In this document: positions 59,101 to 64,000 of the stretch, piece by piece
How positions within the stretch are numbered: the first letter of the stretch is position 1
Layout of the letters: each line of letters opens with the position of its first letter
Assembly: GCA_958510875.1 (NCBI GenBank)
Contig: OY294068.1
Coordinates: 71,030,633-71,094,632 of the forward strand
Direction of reading: 5' to 3'
DNA from: Endomychus coccineus
Lineage: Eukaryota; Arthropoda; Insecta; Coleoptera; Endomychidae
Length of the DNA: 64,000 bases
The notes under the pieces: model-generated
The model's input: the letters and a program-made list of their open reading frames with translations, nothing else
The model's database searches: none
What the model was told of the DNA's origin: nothing
Translations under genes and position numbers: made by a program

Positions 59101-62100
59101 CATGCTTAATGAACATCGCTTTTAAACGATCAACAGCTCGAGCTTCATTTCAATTAGAAAATCTTCCTCCTACTGAAGGAGCCGCCAGACAACATGCCTT
59201 CAGAGTCTAGATGCAATTGCAAAAATGGTTGGGCAACGATAAAGATATAACTCACTGGGAATGGAAAGTTGCAGATAATGTATCAATGCCAGTTTATACT
59301 GAGGAACCGTTGATACCAGAGGAAATAATGAAAAAAGTATCATGTACCTGTGCGACTGGTTGCAAAACAAAAGTATGTGGCTGTAAAAAAATTTCTTAAA
59401 TGTACGAGTATTTGCACACATTGTGACTCAGCACAATGTGAAAACTTCGAAACTCCTGCTAACATCGAAATAAATGAAGAATCTCTTGACGCTTTCGACA
59501 ATCTTCTTAACCAAAACATCGAAGTAGAAGAAGAAGAAAATGAATTAGGAGGCAATTTTCCAATAAAGAAGACAAAAATTTGAATACATTTCATTAATAT
59601 AAGGCGTATAAGCTGTATACCGCTACTTTGATTGTAAGGATTTTATAAATATTTTTTAATAATTTTGTACCCAAAAAAATATTTACTGAAATAATTAAAT
59701 AATTGTTAAAGAGATCCGCAAGCATAACGTCAGTATGATTCCCTGGGCAAAAAAGTTGAGGTATTACATGGAAAATAATGTTTTGATAATAAATCGTAAT
59801 TTAAATGACATAAAAAGTAAAACAAATTAGAAATGTAAAAAATAAATATTTCCTAGTCTATTTTGATTCTAAGACCGAAATAAATACGATATTCGTGTTT
59901 ATCTCGTCGAGCTACCCCAGATTAAGCACAAAAATATTTTTGTACGTTATTCAGAAGCCAAAATATTGAAGATTTTGCAAGCACAGTTTCAGTTCGAGCG
60001 CGAAGTGCTTGCCCCACTCCGCCGCACGCTCCTGCAGCCGCGCACGCTTAGCTTTGTTACTCAATTTCTAATACTATGAATCTATGAAACATATTCAAAT
60101 ATTTTTTTATCGAAAATGTAGGTATTTAACATTAACATTTTTAGAACACACTTCTGAATGATGTTTATTGCGTCTTACAGATTGTTTTGAAATAAAAAAA
60201 TTATCGCTGGTTCAGAAGATCGTAGATGAAAAATTTTTTTTTGGTAATTCGTGAAAAAATTTGGGAAATTAATTTCGGTCAAAGACATTTTTCTAAAATT
60301 AAAATTGTGAAACTTATATGAAAAAAACATGTTCAAAAAAGAGGAAATTTTTTCAAAGTCATTTCTCGACCCTTAAAATTGAAAGAATCGCTACGTTTCT
60401 TCAATAAAATTATAGCACAACTCTTCATGAAGAAAATAAGTCCAAAATCGTTACTCCAGAACCATTTCCTGAGAAGATCTAGCCAATTTGAGAGAGCGTC
60501 TTTTTTTTCGAAAAATCGATATATTTTGAAAAATAATCAATATTTCGAATTGAGAAAAAAAGAAATCTCTTAGCTTGCCATGGGCTATATGTACAAGAAA
60601 CAATACATATGGAAACGTAATAGTTAACGACTTCTCGATACCCCAATTTTTAACGGTTTTTCCGATATAACTCGAAAAGTATGAGAGATATCGGTAATTA
60701 TTATGGGACCAATCGATAGATCCATTTGATACCTACAACTTTTTCATTCAACTTTTTCCGATTCGAGCTATAGTTTTTCAATTATTTGAGAAAAACCGCT
60801 TCTTGCAACTTTGCCAATTTTTTAAGTTATGTTCGCCATTCCAGATCGAGTTGCATTAACCAGAAACTCACCTTCAAATTTAATTTCCTATACGCTCATA
60901 TTTTTTTTTCAGGTATTTCACTCATTTCTGTCTATTGCTTGGACTATGTTGAAATAACCTAGCAATGCGACTTTTCACTTGAACGATTTGACGAGAAGTG
61001 TCGCAATTTTCTCACCCTTCCGGCGCTTCAATGTCTGTCTCACAGAACACCCTCGAAATAGAAACGGATCTGACACCAAACAACCATGACCCTTAAAATA
61101 TACAGTCCATGACTCTTAGAATATACGGTCCATGACTCTTAGAATATACGGTCCAGCATAGCTGACGTCAAAGGAGTTAACCGATTGTACTACAGCGGCC
61201 ATTTCTAAGCCGTTAAGTGAAATTTACACGTTACAAAATCCATCTTTCACCGTACTTACTATTTAGCCATTCTCGTACTGGACAGCCATCCAATTCAATT
61301 GTATTCATGCATTTGTTCGCCCATTGTGTAGTGTCTTCGTGATAAGTTTCCAAAAATTCGAAAAATGCAACGACCGTTGGTATGTCTGCTAAAACGTATG
61401 GGCAAAAAATATTGCTTTTGTAAATGCCAAGCCAGACATTGACACTGAATTTTTCTTGGAAATTCTTGGATCTTGTACCATGAGTGTTTTCATTTGCCCA
61501 TAAACATAAATTGTGAAAATTAATAAATCCACGTCTGTGTAAAATGTGCTTCATCTGTCCACGATATTTGCCGGAGAAAGTTTTTGTTGTTGGTTCAGTT
61601 TCTTATGGGCAAATGAAAATCTATCATGGTACAATATGTATGAGTTTTCAAGAAGACTTCAATGTCTATGTCTGGCTTGGCATTTACAAAAACATCATTT
61701 TTGGCCCATACGTTTTACATTTTTAGAATTTTTGGAAACTAATCACGAAGACACCACACCATGAGGGAACATATGCATGGATACAATTGGATGGCTGTTC
61801 AGTACGAGAATGTCTGAATAGGAAGTACGGTGAAAGATGGATTGGTAGAGGTGGTCCAGTTGCATGGTTTCCTCGATCACCTGACCTCTATCTATCCTCT
61901 GAACTGTTTTGCTTGGGGTTATTTGAAAGATAAAATTATGCCACGCCGGTTCATAATAGAGAAGATCTACTGAATCGTATTTCAAGAGCTTGTGATGAAA
62001 TAAATAATAAAATGTTAATTCGAACACGAAGTTCGTTAAGAAATCTATGTCGCCATTGCGTTGAAGTAAACTAATCATTTCAAGCATTTATTATGAATTA

Positions 62101-63638
62101 TTTTTTATCGTTACCAATAAATACCTAGGTATTTGAATATTTTTTAAATTTTTTAAGCCTTTCAAATAAAATTCCATAAGATAACCCTGATTAGAAAAAT
62201 CAAAATATCTCGAACAGGAAGCCTCTAAGTGAAATTTATCAAGAATACTTTTTCATAGAAAATAAATCAAAGCTTTCAAATTTGTGTACAATAATTTCCG
62301 TCCATTGACGTAGAAGTTTAAGGGGTGTAAATGGGTACAAAACCCCATAACTACGCTACTGTATTTGTCTCAAAAACATTTTGTAGTCAAAAAAATGTTC
62401 CATTCAGTGAAACTATGTATTCGTTCAGAAGATAATGAAGAAAATGTTCAAAACTTCAACACCATGTATCTCGGAAACGAAGTGATTTAGAGAAAAATTT
62501 TATATGAAAGACCCCTATTATTTTCAGAAGTTCTATTGTTTGCCGGAGTTATGAACAAAAAAACTGAAACATCCTGTATATGCGAATCGGTCGTGTTGCG
62601 GATACACAAAGACTACGCGCTCGACTTCCACTGTTGGAGTGTATATAATATAAATAGCGGTATTGCTAAAATAGTTAAAATACAACAGTTAACTATGTTG
62701 ACAGAATCTGATGAATCAACTAAACACTTACTAATTCTGAAAAATGCGTTCATGTAGACAGCGACGGAAGCAGAATTTGAACAGTGATAGTTTCATGCCA
62801 ACTTAATTAAATGTTATTTGTAATAGGATGAAGAATAGTTCTATAAACAATAACAATAACAAAAGATTGAATAAACAAAAGTGGTCATTATTTTATGTTT
62901 GTTTTTTAACACCCTCCCTCCAATGGTTGCAAGAGTTGTGAAATCTGAATTTTTCGATTAAATGTAAGGTTGCCGAATTATATTTTTAGGGAAAAATGTA
63001 AAACTTCAACCCTAAATAACTCGGTTACAATGAACTTCACGGAAAAGTACCCATTTTCTTAGAATTCGTTACTCTTCATTCCTGGGGCCATTTCAATTTT
63101 TTAAAGTTTCACCCACGAGAAGTGGCATCCACCCTCAGGGAAAAGGCGCACCACGGAATCACGTCAAAAATTCATTTAGGCCCACTCCTAAATCTTCCCA
63201 AAGTTTTATAAAAATCAGTGGCGGTTCAAACAACTCTGAGGTGAAAACCGTTTTGACTGGACTAATTGGAGAATATTTAGAAATAACAACATAATTACTT
63301 TTTTTAGATGTACCTATTAAGAATGGTGAATGTTATACGTGGTATTAGGTGTGTTCGATTTCACATTGATATTACACTATAGATTGATAACAATTCTGCA
63401 GTCCTTTAATGCAGTAACACTGCGATATAGAGATAATTAATAATTCTAATTATTTTTCAGAATTGCACTTCACGCGGCTGTTAATAAAATGACGGCTCAT
63501 AATTTGGCAACAGTATTCGCACCAACATTAATTGCTACAGAAGACTCTCTTATAGTTACCACAATCCCTGATCTGACTCTAGAAATCTTGTTGATAGAAA
63601 TATTAATAATAAACTGTGAAGATGTTTTTGTTATATAA
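23128..63638 (+). CDS. RhoGAP5A: Chimaerin: SH2-C1-RhoGAP GTPase-activating protein (whole spliced gene)
   Basis: Eight exons join in phase to 1356 bases (451 codons plus stop). All introns are GT-AG. The protein has an N-terminal WKSDLY motif as in SH2-containing chimaerins, an SH2 domain (about 47-125, phosphotyrosine Arg71 in YLVRTS), a C1 domain (196-245, ligands His196, Cys209, 212, 226, 229, His234, Cys237, 245) and a RhoGAP domain (about 255-451). In the RhoGAP the arginine finger is Arg294 (EGIYRLSG), with Lys334, Arg338 and Asn407 at conserved sites. Chimaerins switch off Rac at membranes in response to diacylglycerol and tyrosine kinase signals. Length is close to vertebrate alpha2/beta2 forms (about 460). 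The usual Pro before WC in the C1 loop is absent (GLNWC), which might affect lipid binding. An in-frame stop at 23083 supports the chosen start. Confidence 0.93.
23368..23575 (+). CDS. RhoGAP5A: Chimaerin exon 2 (first half of SH2)
   Basis: Follows acceptor attgtag and ends before donor GTGAGT. Contains [14 protein letters not shown] and the phosphotyrosine-binding YLVRTS (Arg71). Confidence 0.93.
23720..23880. repeat. Head-to-head pair of PLE family 2 terminal segments in intron 2
   Basis: About 80 bases each side of 23796/23797 are inverted copies. Both match the PLE end seen at 19860-19935 and 50930-51015 (tatttttagtg...ggtgattatttctta). Each side has a hammerhead-like motif. Left, minus strand 23794-23753: CUGAUGA intact but AAAA for GAAA. 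Right, plus strand 23795-23836: GAAA intact but CUGAUAA for CUGAUGA. So each copy has a different core defect. Confidence 0.7.
24327..24560 (+). CDS. RhoGAP5A: Chimaerin exon 3 (second half of SH2 and linker)
   Basis: Acceptor ttacag, donor GTAAGA. Reads [19 protein letters not shown], then a [15 protein letters not shown] end of SH2 and a basic linker. Confidence 0.93.
24902..25113 (+). CDS. RhoGAP5A: Chimaerin exon 4 (linker and most of C1)
   Basis: Acceptor tttag, donor GTGAGT. Carries C1 ligands His196 to His234, including [16 protein letters not shown]. The 25114-25304 readthrough is intron, not protein. Confidence 0.93.
25286..27023. repeat. 357-bp tandem satellite, about 4.9 copies, in intron 4
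   Basis: The phrase gaaattttgctctgc recurs with exact 357-base spacing (frames start at 25326, 25683, 26040, 26397 and 26754). Copies differ by a few percent. Each of the first four carries the same open 86-codon frame (MLC.PL.KNQE... to ...SI.VNE); the fifth is shortened by a frameshift. The array starts about 170 bases after the exon 4 donor. I do not treat the frames as genes because the open reading is explained by recent copying. Confidence 0.93.
27477..27830 (-). pseudogene. Non-LTR retrotransposon endonuclease fragment
   Basis: The minus-strand frame reads [36 protein letters not shown] and [14 protein letters not shown], then [14 protein letters not shown] and SDHR are the last catalytic blocks of the apurinic-type endonuclease of R1/Jockey-like elements. 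Truncated at both ends. Confidence 0.78.
27822..29314. mobile_element. Inverted-repeat element, about 1.5 kb
   Basis: Ends 27822-27952 and 29200-29314 are inverted copies (shared strings tataatggtaat, gtctcgta, and actcttgccgcagggtcgct). The interior has no coding frame. It abuts the truncated endonuclease fragment, so it may have inserted in or beside that element. Superfamily not determined. Confidence 0.65.
29340..30320. other. No recognisable gene
   Basis: Intron sequence. A short inverted pair, gtgtattatcg at about 29580 and cgataatacac at about 29648, is the only structure seen. Confidence 0.4.
30326..32594 (-). mobile_element. Mariner-like transposon with about 600-bp inverted repeats
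   Basis: Ends CAGGG-GGTGTCCTCGAACTGCC and the inverse, ending at 32594, are each flanked by TA. Arms run about 30326-30923 and 32002-32594. The transposase is on the minus strand. Its first codons (ATGGCTCAAAATTTC) lie inside the right arm and are mirrored in the left arm at about 30895-30910. Confidence 0.85.
31041..32030 (-). pseudogene. Mariner-like (DUF4817/DDE_3) transposase, frameshifted
   Basis: Fragments in order from 32030: [11 protein letters not shown] and [13 protein letters not shown] (N-terminal DUF4817-like HTH), [19 protein letters not shown] with [11 protein letters not shown] (second HTH), [18 protein letters not shown] (first catalytic Asp), [10 protein letters not shown] (second Asp), and [17 protein letters not shown] (third Asp). 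The C-terminal 130-codon frame is intact (31433-31041). At least two frameshifts separate the parts. Confidence 0.85.
33090..34052. repeat. Degenerate tandem repeat of about 175 bp with internal hairpins (part 1)
   Basis: About six units, marked by gaatatattcatgaa..gaagaaaatattac and ttgtaattcaatat, starting near 33130, 33265, 33440, 33610, 33785 and 33965. Several units hold an inverted pair such as agccagggaa / ttccctggct. The array resumes at 35610 after an insertion. Confidence 0.75.
34285..34758 (-). CDS. Unrecognised 157-residue Cys-rich protein in the HINE-like element
   Basis: An intact ATG-to-stop frame, long for this AT-rich setting. The N-terminal third is rich in Cys and His ([29 protein letters not shown]), suggesting a small metal-binding fold. 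The rest is Lys-rich and probably helical, with several Leu repeats. There is no signal peptide or membrane segment. I do not recognise a family. It sits between the left end and the internal tandem repeats of a DINE-1-like element, so it may be a captured gene fragment or an element-encoded protein. Whether it is transcribed is unknown. Confidence 0.5.
   Translation of the reverse strand: MDGHDYDRYHDKCHHCTFSIFCTKSIVSDYIVTMSCFKNYEACSCCDELSHVKMFHSKLTYLLELIEYCSPEMLNMENRKDLFKKIQEKLLQTSIKFNRIGKNKLKKVVSKYYIYLLKHKHLVNLESSDFAIRHLRREDFQEEYQKHLNVVMKLNKI
34796..35460. repeat. Internal tandem array of the HINE-like element, about 172-bp unit, about 4 copies
   Basis: The phrase taaatcagttgc recurs at about 34955, 35127 and 35299, with matching ccacttttaacaattttgta and aaagtgggtggatcaaaa blocks. 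The first unit (34796-34950) is more diverged. Confidence 0.85.
35553..35603. other. Terminal hairpin of the HINE-like element
   Basis: aatatcccaagtgcac (35553-35568) pairs with its near-inverse gcacatgggatatt (35590-35603), and the inner aatttcc/ggaaatt extends the stem. Confidence 0.75.
35610..35830. repeat. Degenerate hairpin-rich tandem repeat (part 2)
   Basis: Continues the 33090-34052 array: gaatattagccagg, then a ttccttggctaatac hairpin partner and agaatatattcttgaaa. Confidence 0.7.
35831..37421. other. Intron 4 sequence with no recognisable feature
   Basis: AT-rich. A 70-codon frame at 37111-37323 is hydrophobic but has no family likeness and lies in the intron. Confidence 0.45.
37422..37652 (+). 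CDS. RhoGAP5A: Chimaerin exon 5 (end of C1, start of RhoGAP)
   Basis: Acceptor ttttgtag, donor GTAAGC. Completes C1 ([11 protein letters not shown]) and contains the arginine-finger block [15 protein letters not shown]. It lies 12.3 kb from exon 4. Confidence 0.93.
37840..39246 (-). mobile_element. hAT transposon, internally deleted
   Basis: Terminal inverted repeats CAGAGTCGTAGCAAG at 37840 and the inverse ending at 39246. Flanking 8-base duplications are cgggagtg (37832-37839) and cgggagcg (39247-39254), one mismatch. The 8-bp duplication, CAG ends and transposase type all fit hAT. Confidence 0.88.
38020..38600 (-). pseudogene. hAT (ZMYM1-like) transposase C-terminus
   Basis: The minus frame 38593-38288 reads [20 protein letters not shown] and [19 protein letters not shown]. 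The following frame (about 38230-38020) has [20 protein letters not shown] and [15 protein letters not shown], the C-terminal dimerisation region of hAT transposases. The N-terminus and catalytic Asp regions are missing. Confidence 0.82.
39561..40428. other. No recognisable gene
   Basis: Intron 5 sequence with only chance frames. Confidence 0.4.
40667..41532 (-). mobile_element. Mariner-like element nested in P-like element A
   Basis: Ends CAGGGTTCCCATAATAGACT and inverse, flanked by TA on both sides. Element B has the matching uninterrupted sequence (gttatacatgacg when inverted), which is the empty site. A decayed minus-strand transposase fills the centre. Confidence 0.85.
40850..41191 (-). 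pseudogene. Mariner-like transposase fragment
   Basis: The frame reads [20 protein letters not shown], then [20 protein letters not shown]. These hold the second and third catalytic acids of a DDE_3/mariner-like transposase. The N-terminal half is missing. Confidence 0.8.
41851..43070. other. No recognisable gene
   Basis: Intron 5 sequence. No sustained frame or repeat recognised. Confidence 0.4.
43075..44030. repeat. Minisatellite ttccgggtagaacacagcgt, split by a non-LTR insertion
   Basis: Copies at about 43081, 43140, 43208, 43269, then 43930 and 43988, spaced about 57-66 bases. The two blocks lie either side of the 43330-43917 insertion. Confidence 0.8.
43330..43917 (+). pseudogene. 5'-truncated non-LTR retrotransposon end (CR1/Jockey-like)
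   Basis: Reads [39 protein letters not shown] and [12 protein letters not shown], then after a frameshift [20 protein letters not shown]. This is the very end of an RT ORF, followed by a 3' tail ending in short atct repeats. The 5'-truncation is typical of LINE insertion. Confidence 0.78.
44031..46310. other. No recognisable gene
   Basis: Intron 5 sequence with chance ORFs only. Confidence 0.4.
46316..47523 (+). mobile_element. mariner transposon, defective
   Basis: Inverted ends CGAGGGCAAGGTGAAAAGTC (46316) and the inverse ending at 47523, about 28 bases with few mismatches. TA follows the right end; the left flank reads gcg, so the left TA seems mutated. Size is close to the standard 1.28 kb of mariners, less one deletion. 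Confidence 0.88.
46494..47470 (+). pseudogene. mariner transposase lacking its third catalytic region
   Basis: Fragments in order: [91 protein letters not shown] (first Asp kept, usual Glu after it changed to Gly), then [17 protein letters not shown] (second Asp). After LHELS the expected YSPDLAPSDY segment is deleted and the sequence resumes at the KKWLGGK-type block. Several frameshifts and an early stop after MEKK make it inactive. Confidence 0.88.
47717..50048. mobile_element. Inverted-repeat element with a nested P-like copy
   Basis: 47723-47870 and 49900-50045 are inverted copies (shared cagagtaacatat, gttgaata, gtcatgtagtc and gtcaatatcaac). The interior has no recognised protein except the nested element at 48858-49420. 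Superfamily unknown. Confidence 0.6.
48858..49420 (+). mobile_element. P-like (THAP) element B, short deletion derivative
   Basis: Inverted ends CACGGTCGTACATACAGG with exact 8-base duplications atacaggc at 48850-48857 and 49421-49428. The plus strand holds a decayed THAP domain: [23 protein letters not shown], a stop, [12 protein letters not shown], then FCVRH. Cys-x3-Cys and Cys-x2-His match the THAP zinc ligands. A donor-like GGTGAGT follows. Ends, 8-bp duplication and THAP point to the P superfamily. Confidence 0.85.
50500..51020 (+). pseudogene. PLE family 2 fragment: RT motif, partial endonuclease and terminal segment
   Basis: Reads [20 protein letters not shown], then [13 protein letters not shown], then jumps to [17 protein letters not shown] of the endonuclease region. 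So an internal deletion fused the RT to the GIY-YIG part. It ends in the hammerhead-bearing terminal segment. It lies 280 bases before exon 6. Confidence 0.8.
50930..50971 (+). ncRNA. Decayed hammerhead-like motif of PLE family 2
   Basis: UACU stem I strand, CUGGUGA (A to G in the core), stem II GGCUAC-UUG-GUAGCC, AAAA for GAAA, two-pair stem III with AUC loop, CUC cleavage triplet, returning AGUA. Architecture kept, core damaged. Confidence 0.5.
51301..51438 (+). CDS. RhoGAP5A: Chimaerin exon 6 (RhoGAP middle)
   Basis: Acceptor tttcttag, donor GTAAGT. Reads [20 protein letters not shown] and [16 protein letters not shown], with conserved Lys334 and Arg338. It lies 13.6 kb from exon 5. Confidence 0.93.
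51519..53347 (-). mobile_element. DNA transposon with 8-bp duplications and an unusual transposase
   Basis: Ends TAGGGTGGTCCTTATT (51519) and the inverse AATAAGGACCACCTA (ending 53347). Flanking 8-base copies are atcaagat (51511-51518) and atcaggat (53348-53355), one mismatch. The 8-bp duplication suggests a hAT relative. It lies 80 bases after the exon 6 donor. Confidence 0.85.
51787..53151 (-). pseudogene. Transposase-like protein of a widespread invertebrate family, frameshifted
   Basis: From 53151: [40 protein letters not shown], then in the next frame [16 protein letters not shown] (given the overlap) and [20 protein letters not shown], then [16 protein letters not shown] and a Lys-rich C-terminus. 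FDTTAVNTG and ACRHHI look like catalytic blocks of an RNase-H-fold transposase. I know this pattern from many unnamed invertebrate proteins but cannot assign a formal family. Three or four frameshifts or deletions. Confidence 0.7.
53356..53870. other. No recognisable gene
   Basis: A 64-codon frame at 53499-53693 ([12 protein letters not shown]) has two Cys but no clear family. Confidence 0.35.
53871..54440 (+). pseudogene. Tc1-like transposase C-terminal fragment
   Basis: Near 54225-54360 the plus strand reads [19 protein letters not shown] and [24 protein letters not shown] holds the last catalytic acid of a Tc1/DDE_3-type transposase. The upstream part is rearranged. The end at 54419-54460 resembles the PLE family 2 tail (tatttatagtgtt). 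Confidence 0.65.
54441..55100. other. No recognisable gene
   Basis: AT-rich intron 6 sequence. A 74-codon frame at 54795-55019 has no family likeness. Confidence 0.4.
55397..55753. repeat. Fold-back (long hairpin) just upstream of exon 7
   Basis: 55397-55545 and 55615-55753 are inverted copies (aacttctacgccactgg at the outer ends, acataaaagttgatttttct near the inner ends) around a loop of about 70 bases. It ends 117 bases before the exon 7 acceptor. Confidence 0.88.
55871..55976 (+). CDS. RhoGAP5A: Chimaerin exon 7 (RhoGAP helix)
   Basis: Acceptor ttgttccag, donor GTAAGA. Reads [20 protein letters not shown] and MIQHLQR, matching the LPPAHYETLRYLMIHL helix of vertebrate chimaerins. Found by phase and homology. 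Confidence 0.88.
57132..57279. repeat. Four exact tandem copies of a 37-bp unit
   Basis: Copies at 57132, 57169, 57206 and 57243, each atttaaattgttacataaaa plus ccacaatcgataatctg, with no differences seen. Confidence 0.97.
57885..60947. mobile_element. Palindromic element with about 970-bp inverted arms
   Basis: 57885-58855 and 59975-60947 are inverted copies. Shared landmarks include tcaccttcaaatt, cgacttctcgataccccaat and the GC-rich gtgcggcggagtggggcaag next to the centre. The centre (58856-59974) holds protein fragments. Arms differ by scattered substitutions. Confidence 0.85.
58940..59583 (+). pseudogene. CXC-type Cys-rich transposon-associated protein, C-terminal part
   Basis: Frames in order: [20 protein letters not shown] (58940-59125), [18 protein letters not shown] after a shift, [20 protein letters not shown], then [16 protein letters not shown] and [16 protein letters not shown], ending in an acidic tail (EEEENELGG). 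The layout PPT-AA-H, QxWL, W-W and then a CXC (tesmin/TSO1-like) Cys cluster matches proteins I recall as abundant in arthropod genomes and linked to mobile elements. Two frameshifts and one stop. The function of the family is not known to me. Confidence 0.6.
61087..61157. repeat. About three tandem copies of a 26-bp unit (tccatgactcttagaatatacgg)
   Basis: Three near-identical units in a row. Confidence 0.8.
61231..61554 (-). pseudogene. Mariner-like transposase fragment, inverted copy
   Basis: The frame reads [40 protein letters not shown] and [20 protein letters not shown]. These are blocks between the first and second catalytic acids of the same broad family as 31041-32030. Confidence 0.78.
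61600..62070 (+). pseudogene. Mariner-like transposase fragment, opposed copy
   Basis: The plus strand repeats [20 protein letters not shown], then [35 protein letters not shown] (third catalytic region) and [20 protein letters not shown]. It is head-to-head with the 61231-61554 copy; both are frameshifted. Confidence 0.78.
62577..63460. other. Intron 7 sequence with no recognisable feature
   Basis: No frame or repeat recognised up to the exon 8 acceptor. Confidence 0.4.
63461..63638 (+). CDS. RhoGAP5A: Chimaerin exon 8 (RhoGAP end and stop)
   Basis: Acceptor tatttttcag. Reads [16 protein letters not shown] (conserved Asn407) and ends NCEDVFVI then TAA, equivalent to the ENEDVLF terminus of vertebrate chimaerins. 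An opposite-strand frame over the same bases is a shadow. Confidence 0.9.
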
Positions 63639-63959
63639 TTATTATAAGTGTAATAGGAAGTAAGATATATCAAATTTATAATTCTCTTTAATTTAAGATT
63701 ATTTACATTTTGAATTGAAAGACCCAAAATTAATTAATTTTAATTAAGCATTAAACATTTCTCAATTTTTAGAGAACATTCCTTCGGATATTACACATTA
63801 ATGCGTTTGTCATGTAATTGGTATATATACAGAATAGGAAAAATTTAAAATTACAAATTACATATAATCTACTACTACTTTATTCTTGATAAATCAAGGT
63901 ATACATAACGTATAAAACGTCTTCATACATGAATAACTAATATGTAATATAATTGGATA

Positions 63960-63965
63960 AATAAA
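63960..63965 (+). terminator. Candidate polyadenylation signal of the chimaerin gene
   Basis: AATAAA about 320 bases after the stop codon is the clearest signal before the window ends. Confidence 0.4.
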
Positions 63966-64000
63966 CAAAAAATTCACTTGACAGTCAAAGAGCCCGCGAC

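Larger units (their letters stand above)
56498..62576. mobile_element. 6-kb composite with mariner-type ends
   Basis: Ends CAGGGTGTTTCAGTTTTTTC and the inverse ending at 62576, each flanked by TA. The inverted arms extend at least to about 56775 and back to 62335 (cagtagcgtagttatggggtttt and inverse). Inside are a 37-bp repeat, a near-1-kb-arm palindrome and two opposed transposase fragments. Confidence 0.7.

Noticed and set aside
63497..63727. 76-codon minus-strand ORF
   Set aside because: It is the shadow of chimaerin exon 8 on the other strand.

Overview
The window is AT-rich eukaryotic DNA, almost certainly from an insect. It carries one spliced animal gene with GT-AG introns, surrounded and filled by arthropod-type transposons: BEL/Pao, Penelope-like, mariner/Tc1 relatives, hAT, P-like with a THAP domain, PIF/Harbinger, non-LTR retroelements and a Helentron-type element. 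A beetle-like genome is a weak guess; the sequence does not fix the order.

The only clear host gene is a chimaerin (SH2-C1-RhoGAP, the Drosophila RhoGAP5A / vertebrate CHN1-CHN2 family). It is on the + strand from 23128 to 63638. Eight coding exons (23128-23176, 23368-23575, 24327-24560, 24902-25113, 37422-37652, 51301-51438, 55871-55976, 63461-63638) join in phase into a complete 451-residue protein. No domain is broken and the key residues are present: SH2 Arg71, a complete C1 zinc ligand set, and the RhoGAP arginine finger Arg294. Introns 4, 5 and 7 are 12.3, 13.6 and 7.5 kb and are made largely of repeats.

Upstream of the gene (1-22.7 kb) nearly everything recognisable is transposon debris. 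There is a PIF/Harbinger relic (0.3-1.4 kb) and an internally deleted BEL/Pao element (about 2.9-9.2 kb, minus strand). A palindromic Penelope-like element sits inside the BEL gag frame with a 12-13 bp target duplication. Then come two inverted copies of a non-LTR reverse transcriptase, a GC-rich inverted-repeat element, pieces of a DDE transposase, a second Penelope-like family, and a mariner-like element with 500-bp inverted repeats.

Intron 4 (25.1-37.4 kb) holds five copies of a 357-bp satellite, a non-LTR endonuclease fragment, a 1.5-kb inverted-repeat element, a 2.27-kb mariner-like element with 600-bp inverted repeats, and a hairpin-rich 175-bp tandem repeat. That repeat is split by a HINE/DINE-1-like element carrying an intact 157-codon ORF. 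Intron 5 (37.7-51.3 kb) holds a hAT with near-perfect 8-bp target duplications, two P-like THAP elements (one with a mariner nested in it), a short minisatellite split by a non-LTR insertion, a mariner missing its last catalytic region, and a Penelope-like fragment. Intron 6 has a transposon with 8-bp target duplications and an unusual transposase, plus a fold-back hairpin. Intron 7 is mostly a 6-kb composite with mariner-type ends and a near-1-kb-arm palindrome inside.

The most interesting signals are: (1) hammerhead ribozyme architecture in both arms of the palindromic Penelope-like element, and decayed versions in a second family at four places; (2) the HINE-like element with an unrecognised Cys-rich ORF; (3) repeated use of very long inverted repeats in this genome; (4) a chimaerin gene that stays intact across about 40 kb of transposon-filled introns. 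All calls come from reading the sequence; no database search was run.
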